DNA of 64,000 nt, taken from assembly GCA_963923035.1 (NCBI GenBank), contig CAWUKT010000012.1:49832-113831 (forward strand), written 5' to 3'. Below are positions 8,738 through 17,497 of the stretch, one piece after another. The notes below the pieces were generated by a model. That model ran no database searches, was not told the DNA's origin, and saw only the letters and a program-made list of their open reading frames with translations. The DNA comes from CAWUKT01 sp963923035. GTDB taxonomy: Bacteria > Bacteroidota > Bacteroidia > J057 > JADKCL01. Numbering within the stretch: position 1 is the first letter of the stretch; the number at the start of each line of letters is the position of its first letter. A program made the translations under genes and the position numbers.

Positions 8738-8802
8738 TACGGTTCTTTTGTGATAATTCGGAATGGGGTCGGCGCAAGTCGATCCCATTTCACATTGGGG
8801 AC

Positions 8803-11037
8803 TCAGGACCGGAGCTCCCGCCGCCGCCGGTTGCGGATGACGATCAGCGCGATGATGGCCAGGAGGACGGTTCCCCCGACCAGGAGGGCAAAGTAAAAGT
8901 TGTTGATGATTTGGGGGCGAACCGAGAAGCTGTAGCGCGTAGGTTCGGGATTCCAATCGCCGCCCTTGCGGCGCGCGCTCACCTCAAAGGTATAGTCTCC
9001 TGAACGGAGATTGAGGTACTGGGCCGTACGGTCATTCGAGGTGGTCCAGGAAGAATCCAATCCCAGGAGGCGGAAGCGGTAAAAGGGCTCCCGGCTGGGC
9101 TTGTGGTTGGTGATCCCGACAAAACGGAGCGCGATATTGTTTTCATCCGGAGCCAGTTCCACCGGCTCTGTGGGCAAGCGCAGCGAATCCTCGGCCTTTA
9201 CCCATTCCAGGTACACCATCGGAGGCGTGGTCGTGGTCGGGTCCATTTTCCCCGGGTCCACATATACCAGCCCCTGATCTGTTCCCACCCATACCTTTTC
9301 TTTCCACCACGCAATGTCCCGGATGAAATTGGAGGGAAGGCCATCCTTATAATCCCAATTCCCCGCGTCTTCAACCACCAGTTCTGCCCCCGGCGCATAA
9401 TCCAACCAAAACACCCCCTCATTGCTGGCAATCCACAACTTGGAGCCATCGCCCAGGGTGAGGGCATTGATCATATTGCCGTAGACCCCCGCCGGTTGGT
9501 ATACCGTCTCGACCTTTTCCCCCCGTACCCGCAGCACGCCATTCCCCACCGTCCCAAACCACAGGTTTCCGAATTCATCCGCGAGGATATCGTTCACCCG
9601 GATGTCGAGCAAGGGCTCGTCGGGCAGCAATTTACGGGGATGCTCAAAGTCATACTGGTCCACGACGAGGACGCCGTGCTGGGTCCCCAGGTAAATTTGC
9701 TCGCCTTGCTCCAACGCGCATAGGATTCGCACCCTGAATTTGGCTGGCGGCTGGGCCAGGGGGAGTTTTGAGAGGGGATCAACCATGAGGAAGCCGCTGT
9801 GTCCGGCGCTCAGGGCGGCTCCGTTGTAAAGTGGCAGTAAAATGGGGAGGAACGAATCCGGGATCACCTCTTCGAAGCTGAGTCCGTTGGGCCCTTCCTG
9901 GAGCTTGAATCGGTTGAGGTAGGGCTCGGAAGGATGAGAAATGCCAAAGTTGAGCAAGCCAAACATCTCCGGGTCCGAGTGGAGGCGTTCGGCTTGGAAA
10001 TTCTGGTCAATGGACAGCAATTCGCCGCCCAGGGTGCCCACGATCAGGTGTTGGTCGCTGTGGACAATGGCGGTGGGAGTGAAGTTCCGTTCGGTGATGG
10101 ACTGGAGGTCGACGGGGCAGGTTTCAAAGGAGGGGATATAGAAAATGCCCTGGTCCAGGGAGGTAATCCAATAATTGTGTTCGAGGTCCTCGGAAATGCT
10201 GCTGACGGCCAGGCCGTCAAAGAAGTGATCCGGGGTGCGGCTCAGGTCGCCCGCCGGAAACCGGAACAGGCCATCGGTGGTGCTGGCCCAGAGGTCACCC
10301 ATGTGATCGGTCGCCAGGTCCATGATGGCCCCGGTGAGGTCGTATTCCTGCCGGAAATCGGGCCGGTCTATTTGGCCGCGGACGAGCCGGTTGCGGGTGG
10401 CAAAGCGGGCGTAGTAGACGTCCAGCTTGTTGAGTTCGAGGAACTCGATGGGGCGGGTGGTGGGAAAGAGCTCGTTGTTGATTTGGATGTATTCGAAGTC
10501 GTGGATCCGGCCGGAAGGGTAGAGGCGGGTCAATTCGGTATAGGACAACCGCTGAGCGGTATTCATGGAGGTGTCGACCCGCACGCAGAAGGGGGAGTTC
10601 TTGCCCCGGTAGAAGAAGTAATACTCGCCGTCCTCCCCGGGAATGATCTTGAAAATCAATTGGTCTTTGCCGGCTTGTTCCACCAGGGCCTGGTTGCCGG
10701 GGAACGGTTCCGGCCCCTTGTCCGTCAGCCAGTTGGCGGATCCGTCGAGGGTGACAAACCAGAGTTTGCCATCGCGGGTCTTCGGACCTTCCAGCACCGA
10801 ATTGTTGCTCAGGCCTTCCCGGGTCGTATACCGCGTAAATTCATAGCCATTGAAACTACAGACGCCCCGGTCCGTGCAAATCCACACCACACCCCGCTCG
10901 TCGACTTCGACATCGTAGGTCTCAGCGCTGGGAAGACCATCCTGGGGGGTAAAGTGAATGAAATGCGGATCCTGGGCCATCAATGTACCCCAAGACCAAA
11001 TCAGGCCCACCAAAACAAATGGAATCGCACGAAGCAT
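8803..11037 (-). CDS. Reg_prop/Y_Y_Y sensor-like protein lacking a kinase domain
   Basis: 744 residues with a signal peptide (1-21). Propeller repeats follow, with classic Reg_prop signatures such as GLPSAETYDVEVDERGVVWI, GLSNNSV and DEFGNLWFGTVGNGVLRV. A Y_Y_Y beta-sandwich lies near 625-710 (FRFRLLGLDSSWTTS ... LRSGDYTFEVSARRKG), then one transmembrane helix (about 716-737), and the protein stops after RNRRRRELRS. In hybrid or LytS-type sensors a histidine kinase or helix-turn-helix follows the helix; here only about ten basic residues remain. It may signal through a partner kinase or be a truncated receptor. No kinase gene is adjacent. Confidence 0.85.
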   Translation of the reverse strand: MLRAIPFVLVGLIWSWGTLMAQDPHFIHFTPQDGLPSAETYDVEVDERGVVWICTDRGVCSFNGYEFTRYTTREGLSNNSVLEGPKTRDGKLWFVTLDGSANWLTDKGPEPFPGNQALVEQAGKDQLIFKIIPGEDGEYYFFYRGKNSPFCVRVDTSMNTAQRLSYTELTRLYPSGRIHDFEYIQINNELFPTTRPIEFLELNKLDVYYARFATRNRLVRGQIDRPDFRQEYDLTGAIMDLATDHMGDLWASTTDGLFRFPAGDLSRTPDHFFDGLAVSSISEDLEHNYWITSLDQGIFYIPSFETCPVDLQSITERNFTPTAIVHSDQHLIVGTLGGELLSIDQNFQAERLHSDPEMFGLLNFGISHPSEPYLNRFKLQEGPNGLSFEEVIPDSFLPILLPLYNGAALSAGHSGFLMVDPLSKLPLAQPPAKFRVRILCALEQGEQIYLGTQHGVLVVDQYDFEHPRKLLPDEPLLDIRVNDILADEFGNLWFGTVGNGVLRVRGEKVETVYQPAGVYGNMINALTLGDGSKLWIASNEGVFWLDYAPGAELVVEDAGNWDYKDGLPSNFIRDIAWWKEKVWVGTDQGLVYVDPGKMDPTTTTPPMVYLEWVKAEDSLRLPTEPVELAPDENNIALRFVGITNHKPSREPFYRFRLLGLDSSWTTSNDRTAQYLNLRSGDYTFEVSARRKGGDWNPEPTRYSFSVRPQIINNFYFALLVGGTVLLAIIALIVIRNRRRRELRS

Positions 11038-11127
11038 AAGAACAAGAATTGAAGCTATCTGTCGTCGTTTCTAAGATCTCTTCGGAAGATAAGAATTCCC
11101 CTGCGAATTTTCCCAAATAAAACTTGG

Positions 11128-11661
11128 TTAATGGCCTCCCGAGGCAAATATCAGTCCGTACAGCGCAATCCCAATCGTCACCGAGACATTGAAGCTGTGC
11201 TTGGTCCCGAGCATGGGAATCTCCAGACAATTGTCACTGACGTCGATCAGTTCGTTTTGCACTCCTTCCACCTCATTCCCAAAAATCAGCGCGAACTTCT
11301 GGTCCGGATCCCGTTTGAAATCGGGCAATAGCACGGAACCTTCCGCCTGCTCAACACTCAGAATGGTGAATCCCTCTGCCTTCAGCGCCTCGACGGCGGT
11401 CCGGGCCTCCTGTACATGTTCCCAGTCCACCGAAAACTCCGCTCCCAACGCCGTCTTGGCGATGGTCCGGTCGGGAGGCGTCGGCGTATACCCGCACAAG
11501 ATCAGTTTGGCCACCCGAAAGGCATCACAGTTGCGAAAGGCGGACCCGACATTGGCCTTGGATCGGACATTGTCCAGAATGACGACCACCGGGCTCTTTT
11601 CCGCGGCCTTGTACCCCTCCACATCCAACCGCCCGAGTTCTTCCAGTTTCAGTTTCCGCAT
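11128..11661 (-). CDS. SpoU/TrmH-family RNA 2'-O-methyltransferase
   Basis: 177 residues from the ATG at 11661 (MRKLKLEELGRLD, the usual start of this group). The SPOUT fold motifs are in order: NVRSKANVGSAFRNCDAF (motif 1), FALIFGNEVEGV (motif 2) and EIPMLGTKHSFNVSVTIGIALY (motif 3). The conserved N, E and S/N of the SAM-binding knot are visible. These enzymes methylate ribose 2'-OH in tRNA or rRNA; the exact target cannot be read from the sequence. The short length with no L30-like extension fits the TrmH/TrmL-like small members. Confidence 0.9.
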   Translation of the reverse strand: MRKLKLEELGRLDVEGYKAAEKSPVVVILDNVRSKANVGSAFRNCDAFRVAKLILCGYTPTPPDRTIAKTALGAEFSVDWEHVQEARTAVEALKAEGFTILSVEQAEGSVLLPDFKRDPDQKFALIFGNEVEGVQNELIDVSDNCLEIPMLGTKHSFNVSVTIGIALYGLIFASGGH

Positions 11662-11734
11662 GGCTTCTTTTTGGGGCAAATTAACCGCTTCCCAAGGATA
11701 GCTGCAAGGGAGTAGACGGGGAAATAGAACAAGA

Positions 11735-11766
11735 AAAAAGCCCCTCCCGAAAAACTGGGAGGGGCT
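11735..11766 (-). terminator. Minus-strand intrinsic terminator with no coding gene directly upstream
   Basis: AGCCCCTCCC / GGGAGGGGCT, 10-bp perfect stem, 8-nt loop. Read on the minus strand it is followed by TTTTTTC. The T9SS gene ending at 12001 already has its own terminator at 11948-11984, so this second one may end a short untranslated transcript. Confidence 0.75.
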
Positions 11767-11947
11767 GAAAACAGACAGGTATGGAATGAGTGGATAGTTG
11801 GGCGATCTTTTGAGTGGTGCAAGTTCTCGTGCCGCGATATAGTAGGGTATTTTCAGCTCCGAAGAACAGAGACTTTGTGGAGGTGTCGAAAGAAGAGATG
11901 AACGCGCCGGACGAGTGATTGAAGGAGAAGGGTCGGGAAATGCAAAT
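11767..11947 (-). other. Gap between two minus-strand terminators; possible small RNA
   Basis: About 180 bp lie between two terminators of the same orientation. I see no supported reading frame and no known RNA family. A small RNA transcribed on the minus strand and ending at 11735 is possible but unproven. Confidence 0.25.
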
Positions 11948-11984
11948 AAGAAAAGGGCCCGCCAAGTGATTGACGGGCCCTTTT
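11948..11984 (-). terminator. Terminator of the T9SS protein gene
   Basis: AAAAGGGCCCG / CGGGCCCTTTT, 11-bp stem with a 12-nt loop, 17 nt beyond the stop codon at 12001 on the minus strand, followed by a short T run. Confidence 0.85.
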
Positions 11985-12000
11985 ACAGCGGTAATCGGAT

Positions 12001-13662
12001 TTACTGGACGACGACTTTTTGCTGCCAGTTTTGGGTTTCTCCTGCTACTTCGAGGAGGTAGAACCCAGCGGGGAACTGCTCAACATCGAGGGTGGCCTCG
12101 GTGCCGAGTCCGTTGCCGGCATTTTCGATGAGGACCTTTCCGTCCAGGCTGAGCAGGCGGTAGGACTGCAGGTCTTCACCCGCAATTTCAATGTGCAATT
12201 GCTGCTGGGCCGGCTGCGGGAACACCCGCAATTCAACACTTTCGTCGATGGCTGCCGCAGCCGATCCGGGCTGGCGCTTGCTCCAACCACAGCGGATCAC
12301 TTCCAGGTTGAACTTGGAGGCCGTGAGGCCCACATTGTTGGCGACGGCCAACTGGTTCGGCGGGTTGTTGATGTGCTGCCACCAGACGCCCAGGAAGGCG
12401 GTCGGGGGCAGGGTGGGATCGACACAATCGGTATTCAGACCGAAGTCCATCGTAAACCGCGTGGCCAGTCCGCCGGGGAGGACCGTGGGGTCGGAGGTGA
12501 ATCCATTGGCCACCAGGCCACTGATCGCCGGCAACTCCGCGATGCCCGTGAAGACGTCATCGTCATTGGAGAAGAAGGGATAGTAGACGTTGAACTGGAG
12601 GAGGTTGCCGAAGATATCGTAAATGGCTGCGATGGAGGAGCGGGTACCATTGGAATTGGTCACATAGCCACTCACGTAGATATCGCCATTGTTGGACAGC
12701 TCGAGGGCAGCCTCATACGCGCTTCCCGGGATATTGGGCAGGTAGGTATTCCAGAGCAATTCGCCGTGGTCGTTCATATAACCCAGCCATGCGTGGTGCG
12801 TAGTCCCGCCGTTGGTCGAAACCGTACCGCAGGTGATGAGGTTGCCATTCGGATTGGGGGACTCGTTGAGCCAGAGGGGATTGACGTTGCTGGCTCCACC
12901 GACGACGTTCTCTACGGAGAACTGGTAATTGGCCTGGTTGTCGTAGGCATTGATGTAGAAAGTATTGAAGCCATTGGTAGAAACGTTCCGGTAGTAACCA
13001 ATGCTCTGGAGCGACTCATTGGCGCAGTAGCCAATGTTTTGCTGGCTGGCCACCATGTTGGTTTGAACGTATTCATAGACCGGGGTACCACTGTTGATGT
13101 CGATATGGGCCACGTAGAGGTCGTTGCCGCCCCACTCGCCGGTCACAATAAATTCGGGGTCGCCGGTCACTCCCTGAGCGACTCCGATGACATTCTTGCC
13201 TACAAAGTTCGGAATTTCAACGGTCCACATAAGGTTACCGCCGTAATCGAGGTGGAAGACATAGCTTCGCTGGTTGACGTAGTCGTAGCCGACGACTCCG
13301 TAGCCATAGCCAGGCTCTTCGCAGATGCCACCTGGATCGAGGTCCTGACCGGGAAGGTCAAATACAAAGGACCAATTCCACCAACCGGAGAAGGGGTCGG
13401 TCTGCATGACATGGAGGTAGCGGTTCGGGACATTGGGATCGAGGACTCCGTGGAGGGCAACGACGTCCTGGTTGGCGTCTACCACATTGACGGCACCTTC
13501 TTTCAGGTTGGGCATGAATCCGAGGCCGTGGCCTTGCAGGAATTCATTGTTTTGGGGGAAATAGAGCTGGCCTTGGAACTGGGCCTTGGTTGTGAAAAAT
13601 CCAACACAAACAAAGGCTACCCATGCGGCGTGCCGCAGGGCGGAGGGTAATACTTTTTTCAT
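12001..13662 (-). CDS. Large secreted protein with T9SS type A sorting domain
   Basis: 553 residues. The signal peptide (about 1-28, ending TKAQ) is followed by about 420 residues of repeated beta-strand units (for example GVAQGVTGDPEFIVTGEWGG, NNGDIYVSGYVTNSNG) that look like a beta-propeller of the SBBP/WD-like type. The C-terminal 80 residues are a T9SS sorting domain (RVFPQPAQQQLHIEIAG ... FPAGFYLLEVAG ... KVVVQ). It is predicted to be extracellular or surface-bound; no enzymatic motif is apparent. The gene is single with its own terminator, and its upstream region contains dispersed repeat copy 2. Confidence 0.85.
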   Translation of the reverse strand: MKKVLPSALRHAAWVAFVCVGFFTTKAQFQGQLYFPQNNEFLQGHGLGFMPNLKEGAVNVVDANQDVVALHGVLDPNVPNRYLHVMQTDPFSGWWNWSFVFDLPGQDLDPGGICEEPGYGYGVVGYDYVNQRSYVFHLDYGGNLMWTVEIPNFVGKNVIGVAQGVTGDPEFIVTGEWGGNDLYVAHIDINSGTPVYEYVQTNMVASQQNIGYCANESLQSIGYYRNVSTNGFNTFYINAYDNQANYQFSVENVVGGASNVNPLWLNESPNPNGNLITCGTVSTNGGTTHHAWLGYMNDHGELLWNTYLPNIPGSAYEAALELSNNGDIYVSGYVTNSNGTRSSIAAIYDIFGNLLQFNVYYPFFSNDDDVFTGIAELPAISGLVANGFTSDPTVLPGGLATRFTMDFGLNTDCVDPTLPPTAFLGVWWQHINNPPNQLAVANNVGLTASKFNLEVIRCGWSKRQPGSAAAAIDESVELRVFPQPAQQQLHIEIAGEDLQSYRLLSLDGKVLIENAGNGLGTEATLDVEQFPAGFYLLEVAGETQNWQQKVVVQ

Positions 13663-13793
13663 TTCAAATAAATATTAAGGTTAGGCGATTTTGATTGTAG
13701 TCTGACTCAAGATAGCAAATTGATTCGACAAATCATATATAAATGGCGGTGAACTGGATGTAAACTTCGACGAAACATTGGCGGGGCTAGGAT

Positions 13794-13910
13794 TTGCGGT
13801 AGGTGTCGGAGGCGTCTGTCGGAGCTCGTCCGGTCTCGCGGGAAGAGACCGGACAGCGACTGCCGGAGGGACCGCCCGGCCCGATAGGGACGGGACCGCC
13901 CCCTTTCCCC
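13794..13910 (+). repeat. Dispersed intergenic repeat, copy 2
   Basis: Same flanking blocks as the inverted copy at 2064-2155. The interior here is longer and forms the hairpin GTCCGGTCTC / GAGACCGGAC (10 bp, 7-nt loop), absent from copy 1. The outer blocks are nearly invariant while the interior changes, which suggests the ends carry the conserved function. Confidence 0.75.
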
Positions 13911-14146
13911 AAGAGGTGTTTTTTGGAGAATTCCTTTCGCTGGCGCAACCCTCCCCGAAGCTGGACGTATTGGCAAAAGAACCGAAAAGGAAAGGGTTTA
14001 GATGCAATAAAACTACGCTGATCAATTTTCTGTATGGAAGAAAAGCCGGTCCTGGAAGGGTCGAAGGGAAAGTCCCACCGACTATTTCAAGCTACATTGC
14101 CGGTATTCGACTGTGAATAGGGGGATTACCCCGGGCAGGGATTGGT

Positions 14147-14154
14147 TAGCTTTG
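14147..14154 (+). promoter_or_regulatory. Possible -7 box for the exbB-exbD-tonB operon
   Basis: TAGCTTTG matches TAnnTTTG and lies 29 nt before the exbB start. No good -33 element is seen. Confidence 0.35.
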
Positions 14155-14182
14155 AGTTTAACGAAAAAAAGCCTTAGGCCCT

Positions 14183-14869
14183 ATGTTTTTCCTTCAGACT
14201 GATACCGCCGCTTCCATTGCTGGCATTGCGCAAACGACCGACGAACAATCCAAAGACACCTTTTTCCAGACGCTGGTGAGTGGAGGATGGACGATGGTCC
14301 CGATTGCGATCCTTTTCGTCTTGGCCATCTACCTCTTTATCGAGCGGTACCTGAGCATCCGCCGGTCGGACAAGGATCCACAGCAGTTCATGGCGACGGT
14401 CCGGTCGTATATCCTGAGTGGTCAGATCAAGGAGGCCAAGGCGTACTGCATTCAGGAAAACACGCCCTTTAGCCGCATGATTCTCAAGGGGATCAACCGT
14501 CTGGGCTCGCCGCTGCGGGACATCGCTTCGTCCATCGAGGCGGTCGGAAACCTGGAGATTCACCAGCTGGAAAAACGCCTGGGCATTCTGGCCACGATCG
14601 CGGGGGCGGCTCCGATGATCGGCTTTTTCGGGACGGTATTGGGGATGATTCGGGCCTTTGCGAAGGTGGAGGAATACGCGGATGCAGTGTCGCCAGATAA
14701 GCTGGCGGGGCCGATCTCGACGGCGATGGTGACGACGGCGGCCGGTCTGGCGGTCGGGGTCATCGCGTACCTGGGCTATAACTATCTGGTGAACCTGGTC
14801 GGTCAGGTGATTTACAAGATGGAGGCGACCTCCACCGAATTTGCTGACTTGTTGCAGGAACCCGTATAA
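14183..14869 (+). CDS. exbB: ExbB/TolQ/MotA-family proton channel subunit
   Basis: 228 residues with three transmembrane segments (about 38-55, 128-150, 165-190). The MotA/TolQ/ExbB core is intact: IATIAGAAPMIGFFGTVLGMIRAF and the last helix STAMVTTAAGLAVGVIAYLGYN. With ExbD it forms the proton-motive-force motor that energises TonB. Directly followed by exbD (13-nt gap) and a tonB-like gene, so one operon is likely. Confidence 0.92.
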   Translation: MFFLQTDTAASIAGIAQTTDEQSKDTFFQTLVSGGWTMVPIAILFVLAIYLFIERYLSIRRSDKDPQQFMATVRSYILSGQIKEAKAYCIQENTPFSRMILKGINRLGSPLRDIASSIEAVGNLEIHQLEKRLGILATIAGAAPMIGFFGTVLGMIRAFAKVEEYADAVSPDKLAGPISTAMVTTAAGLAVGVIAYLGYNYLVNLVGQVIYKMEATSTEFADLLQEPV

Positions 14870-14882
14870 TCAGGAGGCCATC

Positions 14883-15302
14883 ATGGGATTTAAGAGAAGA
14901 TTGCGTCCAAATGCAGAGTTCAGCACGTCGTCCATAGCGGACATCGTCTTTCTCCTGCTGATTTTCTTCCTGTTGACGTCGAAATTTGTCAACCAGTCGT
15001 CGGTCAAGGTGGATCTGCCGCAAAGTCAGGCGGACAAGCCTTCGGATGGGAACGTTTCTGTAACCATCTCGGCGGACGGATCGTATTTTTTCAAAGGTGA
15101 AGAGCTCGGGGCGGGAGAAAGTCGGGAAGAAAAGGAGAATCTGCTGATTGCGGAAATCCAGGATTACCTTTCCGATTCCACCCTCGAAAATAGAACCATC
15201 AATTTGCGTGGAGACACTGCGATCAGCTACGGGGCGGCTGCAGTGGTGATCTCGGCGGTATCTGAAATGGGAGGCGCAGTGGCCTTCCAAACCAAAAAGT
15301 AA
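14883..15302 (+). CDS. exbD: ExbD/TolR-family biopolymer transport protein
   Basis: 139 residues from the ATG at 14883, preceded by AGGAGG, an unusually good ribosome-binding sequence for this phylum. One N-terminal transmembrane helix carries the conserved aspartate (SSIADIVFLLLIFFLLTSKF); a periplasmic domain follows. It is the second motor subunit, with the proton-carrying Asp at about residue 19. Confidence 0.92.
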   Translation: MGFKRRLRPNAEFSTSSIADIVFLLLIFFLLTSKFVNQSSVKVDLPQSQADKPSDGNVSVTISADGSYFFKGEELGAGESREEKENLLIAEIQDYLSDSTLENRTINLRGDTAISYGAAAVVISAVSEMGGAVAFQTKK

Positions 15303-15306
15303 GCGT

Positions 15307-16182
15307 ATGAGCCAGGCAGTCCTCGATGAAAAAGTCCGCATGGAGCGGGAAGTTCAGTCCAAAGAACGGCGCGACAAACAGATCTCGGGAGCGATCTCGG
15401 GGGGCATTGTGGTGATCTTACTGTTTTTATCGATGTTCTGGCCGGGCTGGGGCCTGCCGCCCAAGATTGAGCAGACGGAGTGGGAGACGATTGGCCGGGT
15501 GGATTTTGGAACGGATGCCCTGGGGCGCTTGGCAGTAAACAATTTCCAGCAGCCTTCGCCGACGCCGGCGGACCGCCCGAAGACGCAGCCCACGAAGCAA
15601 CAGCCCGTGGAAAATCCGGCTCCCCAGGAGGCCTCTACGCCGCCCCCGGAGCAGCCCAAGTCGACAACTGAATCGGACAACAAGGTCCAGGAAAATACCA
15701 ACCCGGCTCCGAACCAGCAGGAGACGGTGGCCGATCCGACGCCCAAGACGGAGACGCCGACCAACAATACACCCAGTCCGCCCAACCGGGACGACAACAA
15801 CAGCAATGAGACCGCCACGAATGAGACGGGCGGCTCGAACCAGGGCGATACCAACCAAGATGGTAACCGCGGCAATCCCAATGCCAATGTCCTCGACGAC
15901 AATGGCATGTTTGAGTTTGGCGACGGCGTCGGTGGCCCGGGCGGTCGCCGCCCGCTGGACATCCCGCTGCCCAAGTACAATATCCAGAAGGAAGGCCGCG
16001 TCACGTACAGCTTTTACATCCTCCCCTCCGGTGAAACTGCCAATATCCGGGCCATGAGCACGCCGCACATGGACCTGGCTGAGATCGGCAAGCAGGCCAT
16101 CAAGAACTGGCGGTTCTCGGAAACCGATCCCGGGGCAGGCAACCTGAAAACGACTGTGACCATCACCTTCCGCCTGAAATAA
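15307..16182 (+). CDS. tonB: TonB-like energy transducer
   Basis: 291 residues. A short cytoplasmic N-terminus leads to one transmembrane helix (about 30-50). A long Pro/Gln/Asn/Thr-rich periplasmic linker follows (about 75-200), then a C-terminal TonB/TolA-like domain (about 215-291: YNIQKEGRVTYSFYILPSGETANIR ... AIKNWRFSETDPGAG ... TVTITFRLK). It would transmit ExbBD energy to TonB-dependent receptors such as the one at 35703. The linker is strikingly low in charge. The stop codon overlaps the folC start by one base. Confidence 0.88.
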   Translation: MSQAVLDEKVRMEREVQSKERRDKQISGAISGGIVVILLFLSMFWPGWGLPPKIEQTEWETIGRVDFGTDALGRLAVNNFQQPSPTPADRPKTQPTKQQPVENPAPQEASTPPPEQPKSTTESDNKVQENTNPAPNQQETVADPTPKTETPTNNTPSPPNRDDNNSNETATNETGGSNQGDTNQDGNRGNPNANVLDDNGMFEFGDGVGGPGGRRPLDIPLPKYNIQKEGRVTYSFYILPSGETANIRAMSTPHMDLAEIGKQAIKNWRFSETDPGAGNLKTTVTITFRLK

Positions 16183-17459
16183 TGACCTATCCCGAAACGC
16201 TGGACTACCTCTACCAGCGCCTGCCCATGTTCCAACGCGTGGGCCCCAAGGCTTTCAAAAAAGACCTTACGAATATCATCCGGCTCTGTGCCGCCCTCGA
16301 CAATCCCGAACGCAAGTTTCGCTCCGTCCATGTGGCCGGCACGAACGGCAAGGGATCGGTCTCCAATATGCTGGCTTCGGTCTTGCAGGAGGCGGGCTAC
16401 CGGGTCGGACTGTACACTTCGCCGCATCTGCGGAGTTTCACGGAACGTATCCGGCTGAACGGCGCTGAGATTCCCGAGGCCGACGTGGTGGCCTTTGTGG
16501 AACGGAGCAAATCCGTCATTGAGGCCATTGCGCCCAGCTTTTTTGAGGTGACGGTGGCGATGGCCTTCGATTACTTTGCCCGCCAACAGGTGGACATCGC
16601 GGTGATTGAGGTCGGGCTGGGAGGCCGCCTGGACAGCACAAATGTGATTGTGCCGGAGATGGGCGTGGTCACCAATATTTCCTACGACCACATGAACTTC
16701 TTGGGGAATACGCTGGGCTTGATTGCGGGGGAGAAGGCGGGGATTTTCAAGGCCGGGAAGCGCTTTGTCATTGGGCAGCGGCATCCGGAAACGGAGCCGG
16801 TGTTCCACGCCAAGGCCGCGGAAGCGGGGGCCAGTTTGGTATTTGCTGAGGATGTGGCGGAGGTTCGGGTAGTGGAAAAAGACCTGGAGGGGCAGGAATT
16901 GGAAGTGGAAATGGACGGGAAAATGCAGCTCCGGTTGGGGTTGGCGGGAGAATATCAGCGGGAAAATGCCCGGACGGCCCTGGTGGCGTTGAAGGAGTTG
17001 GAAGAATTGGGATGGGAAATAGGGGAGGAGGCTGTGAAAAATGGACTGGAACGGGTCCGAACGAATACCGGATTTCGAGGCCGGATGTCGGTGCTGGGAA
17101 AAGGTCCCCTGGTGCTGACGGATGTGGGGCACAATGAAGCGGGTGTGCGCCAGATCCTGGATGCCATCGCCGAACTTCCCCACGAGCGGTTGCACCTCGT
17201 CTGGGGAAGCGTGTTCGACAAGGATGTCCGCAAGATCCTCGAGATGCTCCCGGCCAACGCCACCTTTTACTTCGTCTCCCCCAATGTGCCCCGCGGCATG
17301 CCCGTCTCCGACCTGGTCGACCTGGCCACGGAAGTGGGCCTGGAAGGCGTCGCCTACCCCTCGGTGGCCGCCGGCTTGGAGGCCGCCCGCGCCCAAGCCC
17401 AGGTCGAAGACCTGATTTTTGTCGGTGGAAGCACATTTGTGGTCGCGGAAATCATCTGA
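16182..17459 (+). CDS. folC: Bifunctional folylpolyglutamate synthase / dihydrofolate synthase
   Basis: 425 residues. Joins dihydropteroate to glutamate and adds further glutamates to folates. The Mur-ligase fold signatures are present: VAGTNGKGSVSNMLASVLQ (P-loop), GLYTSPHLRSFTERIRLNG, VGLGGRLDSTN and VVTNISYDHMNFLG. The ATG overlaps the tonB-like stop (TAATG), which indicates translational coupling. A shift of codon use to GGG/GAG-rich sequence from about 16830 to 17070 is visible but the frame is intact. Confidence 0.94.
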   Translation: MTYPETLDYLYQRLPMFQRVGPKAFKKDLTNIIRLCAALDNPERKFRSVHVAGTNGKGSVSNMLASVLQEAGYRVGLYTSPHLRSFTERIRLNGAEIPEADVVAFVERSKSVIEAIAPSFFEVTVAMAFDYFARQQVDIAVIEVGLGGRLDSTNVIVPEMGVVTNISYDHMNFLGNTLGLIAGEKAGIFKAGKRFVIGQRHPETEPVFHAKAAEAGASLVFAEDVAEVRVVEKDLEGQELEVEMDGKMQLRLGLAGEYQRENARTALVALKELEELGWEIGEEAVKNGLERVRTNTGFRGRMSVLGKGPLVLTDVGHNEAGVRQILDAIAELPHERLHLVWGSVFDKDVRKILEMLPANATFYFVSPNVPRGMPVSDLVDLATEVGLEGVAYPSVAAGLEAARAQAQVEDLIFVGGSTFVVAEII

Positions 17460-17485
17460 TTGCGCGCTACTTTCCAAGGCTTTTC

Positions 17486-17493
17486 TATCTTTG
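17486..17493 (+). promoter_or_regulatory. Possible -7 box for the CDF transporter
   Basis: TATCTTTG fits TAnnTTTG. If used, the transcript would begin at or just after the first ATG (17498), favouring translation from the second one at 17504 and a nearly leaderless message. Weak evidence. Confidence 0.25.
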
Positions 17494-17497
17494 AGGA

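Larger units (their letters stand above)
13663..14182. other. Divergent intergenic region upstream of exbB
   Basis: This 520-bp gap separates the minus-strand T9SS gene from the exbB operon. It contains the second copy of the dispersed repeat (13794-13910) and a -7-like box at 14147. Nothing else is recognised. Confidence 0.6.

Noticed and set aside
12019..13650. Long antisense frame opposite the T9SS protein gene
   Set aside because: The opposite strand has a signal peptide and sorting domain; the antisense product has none.
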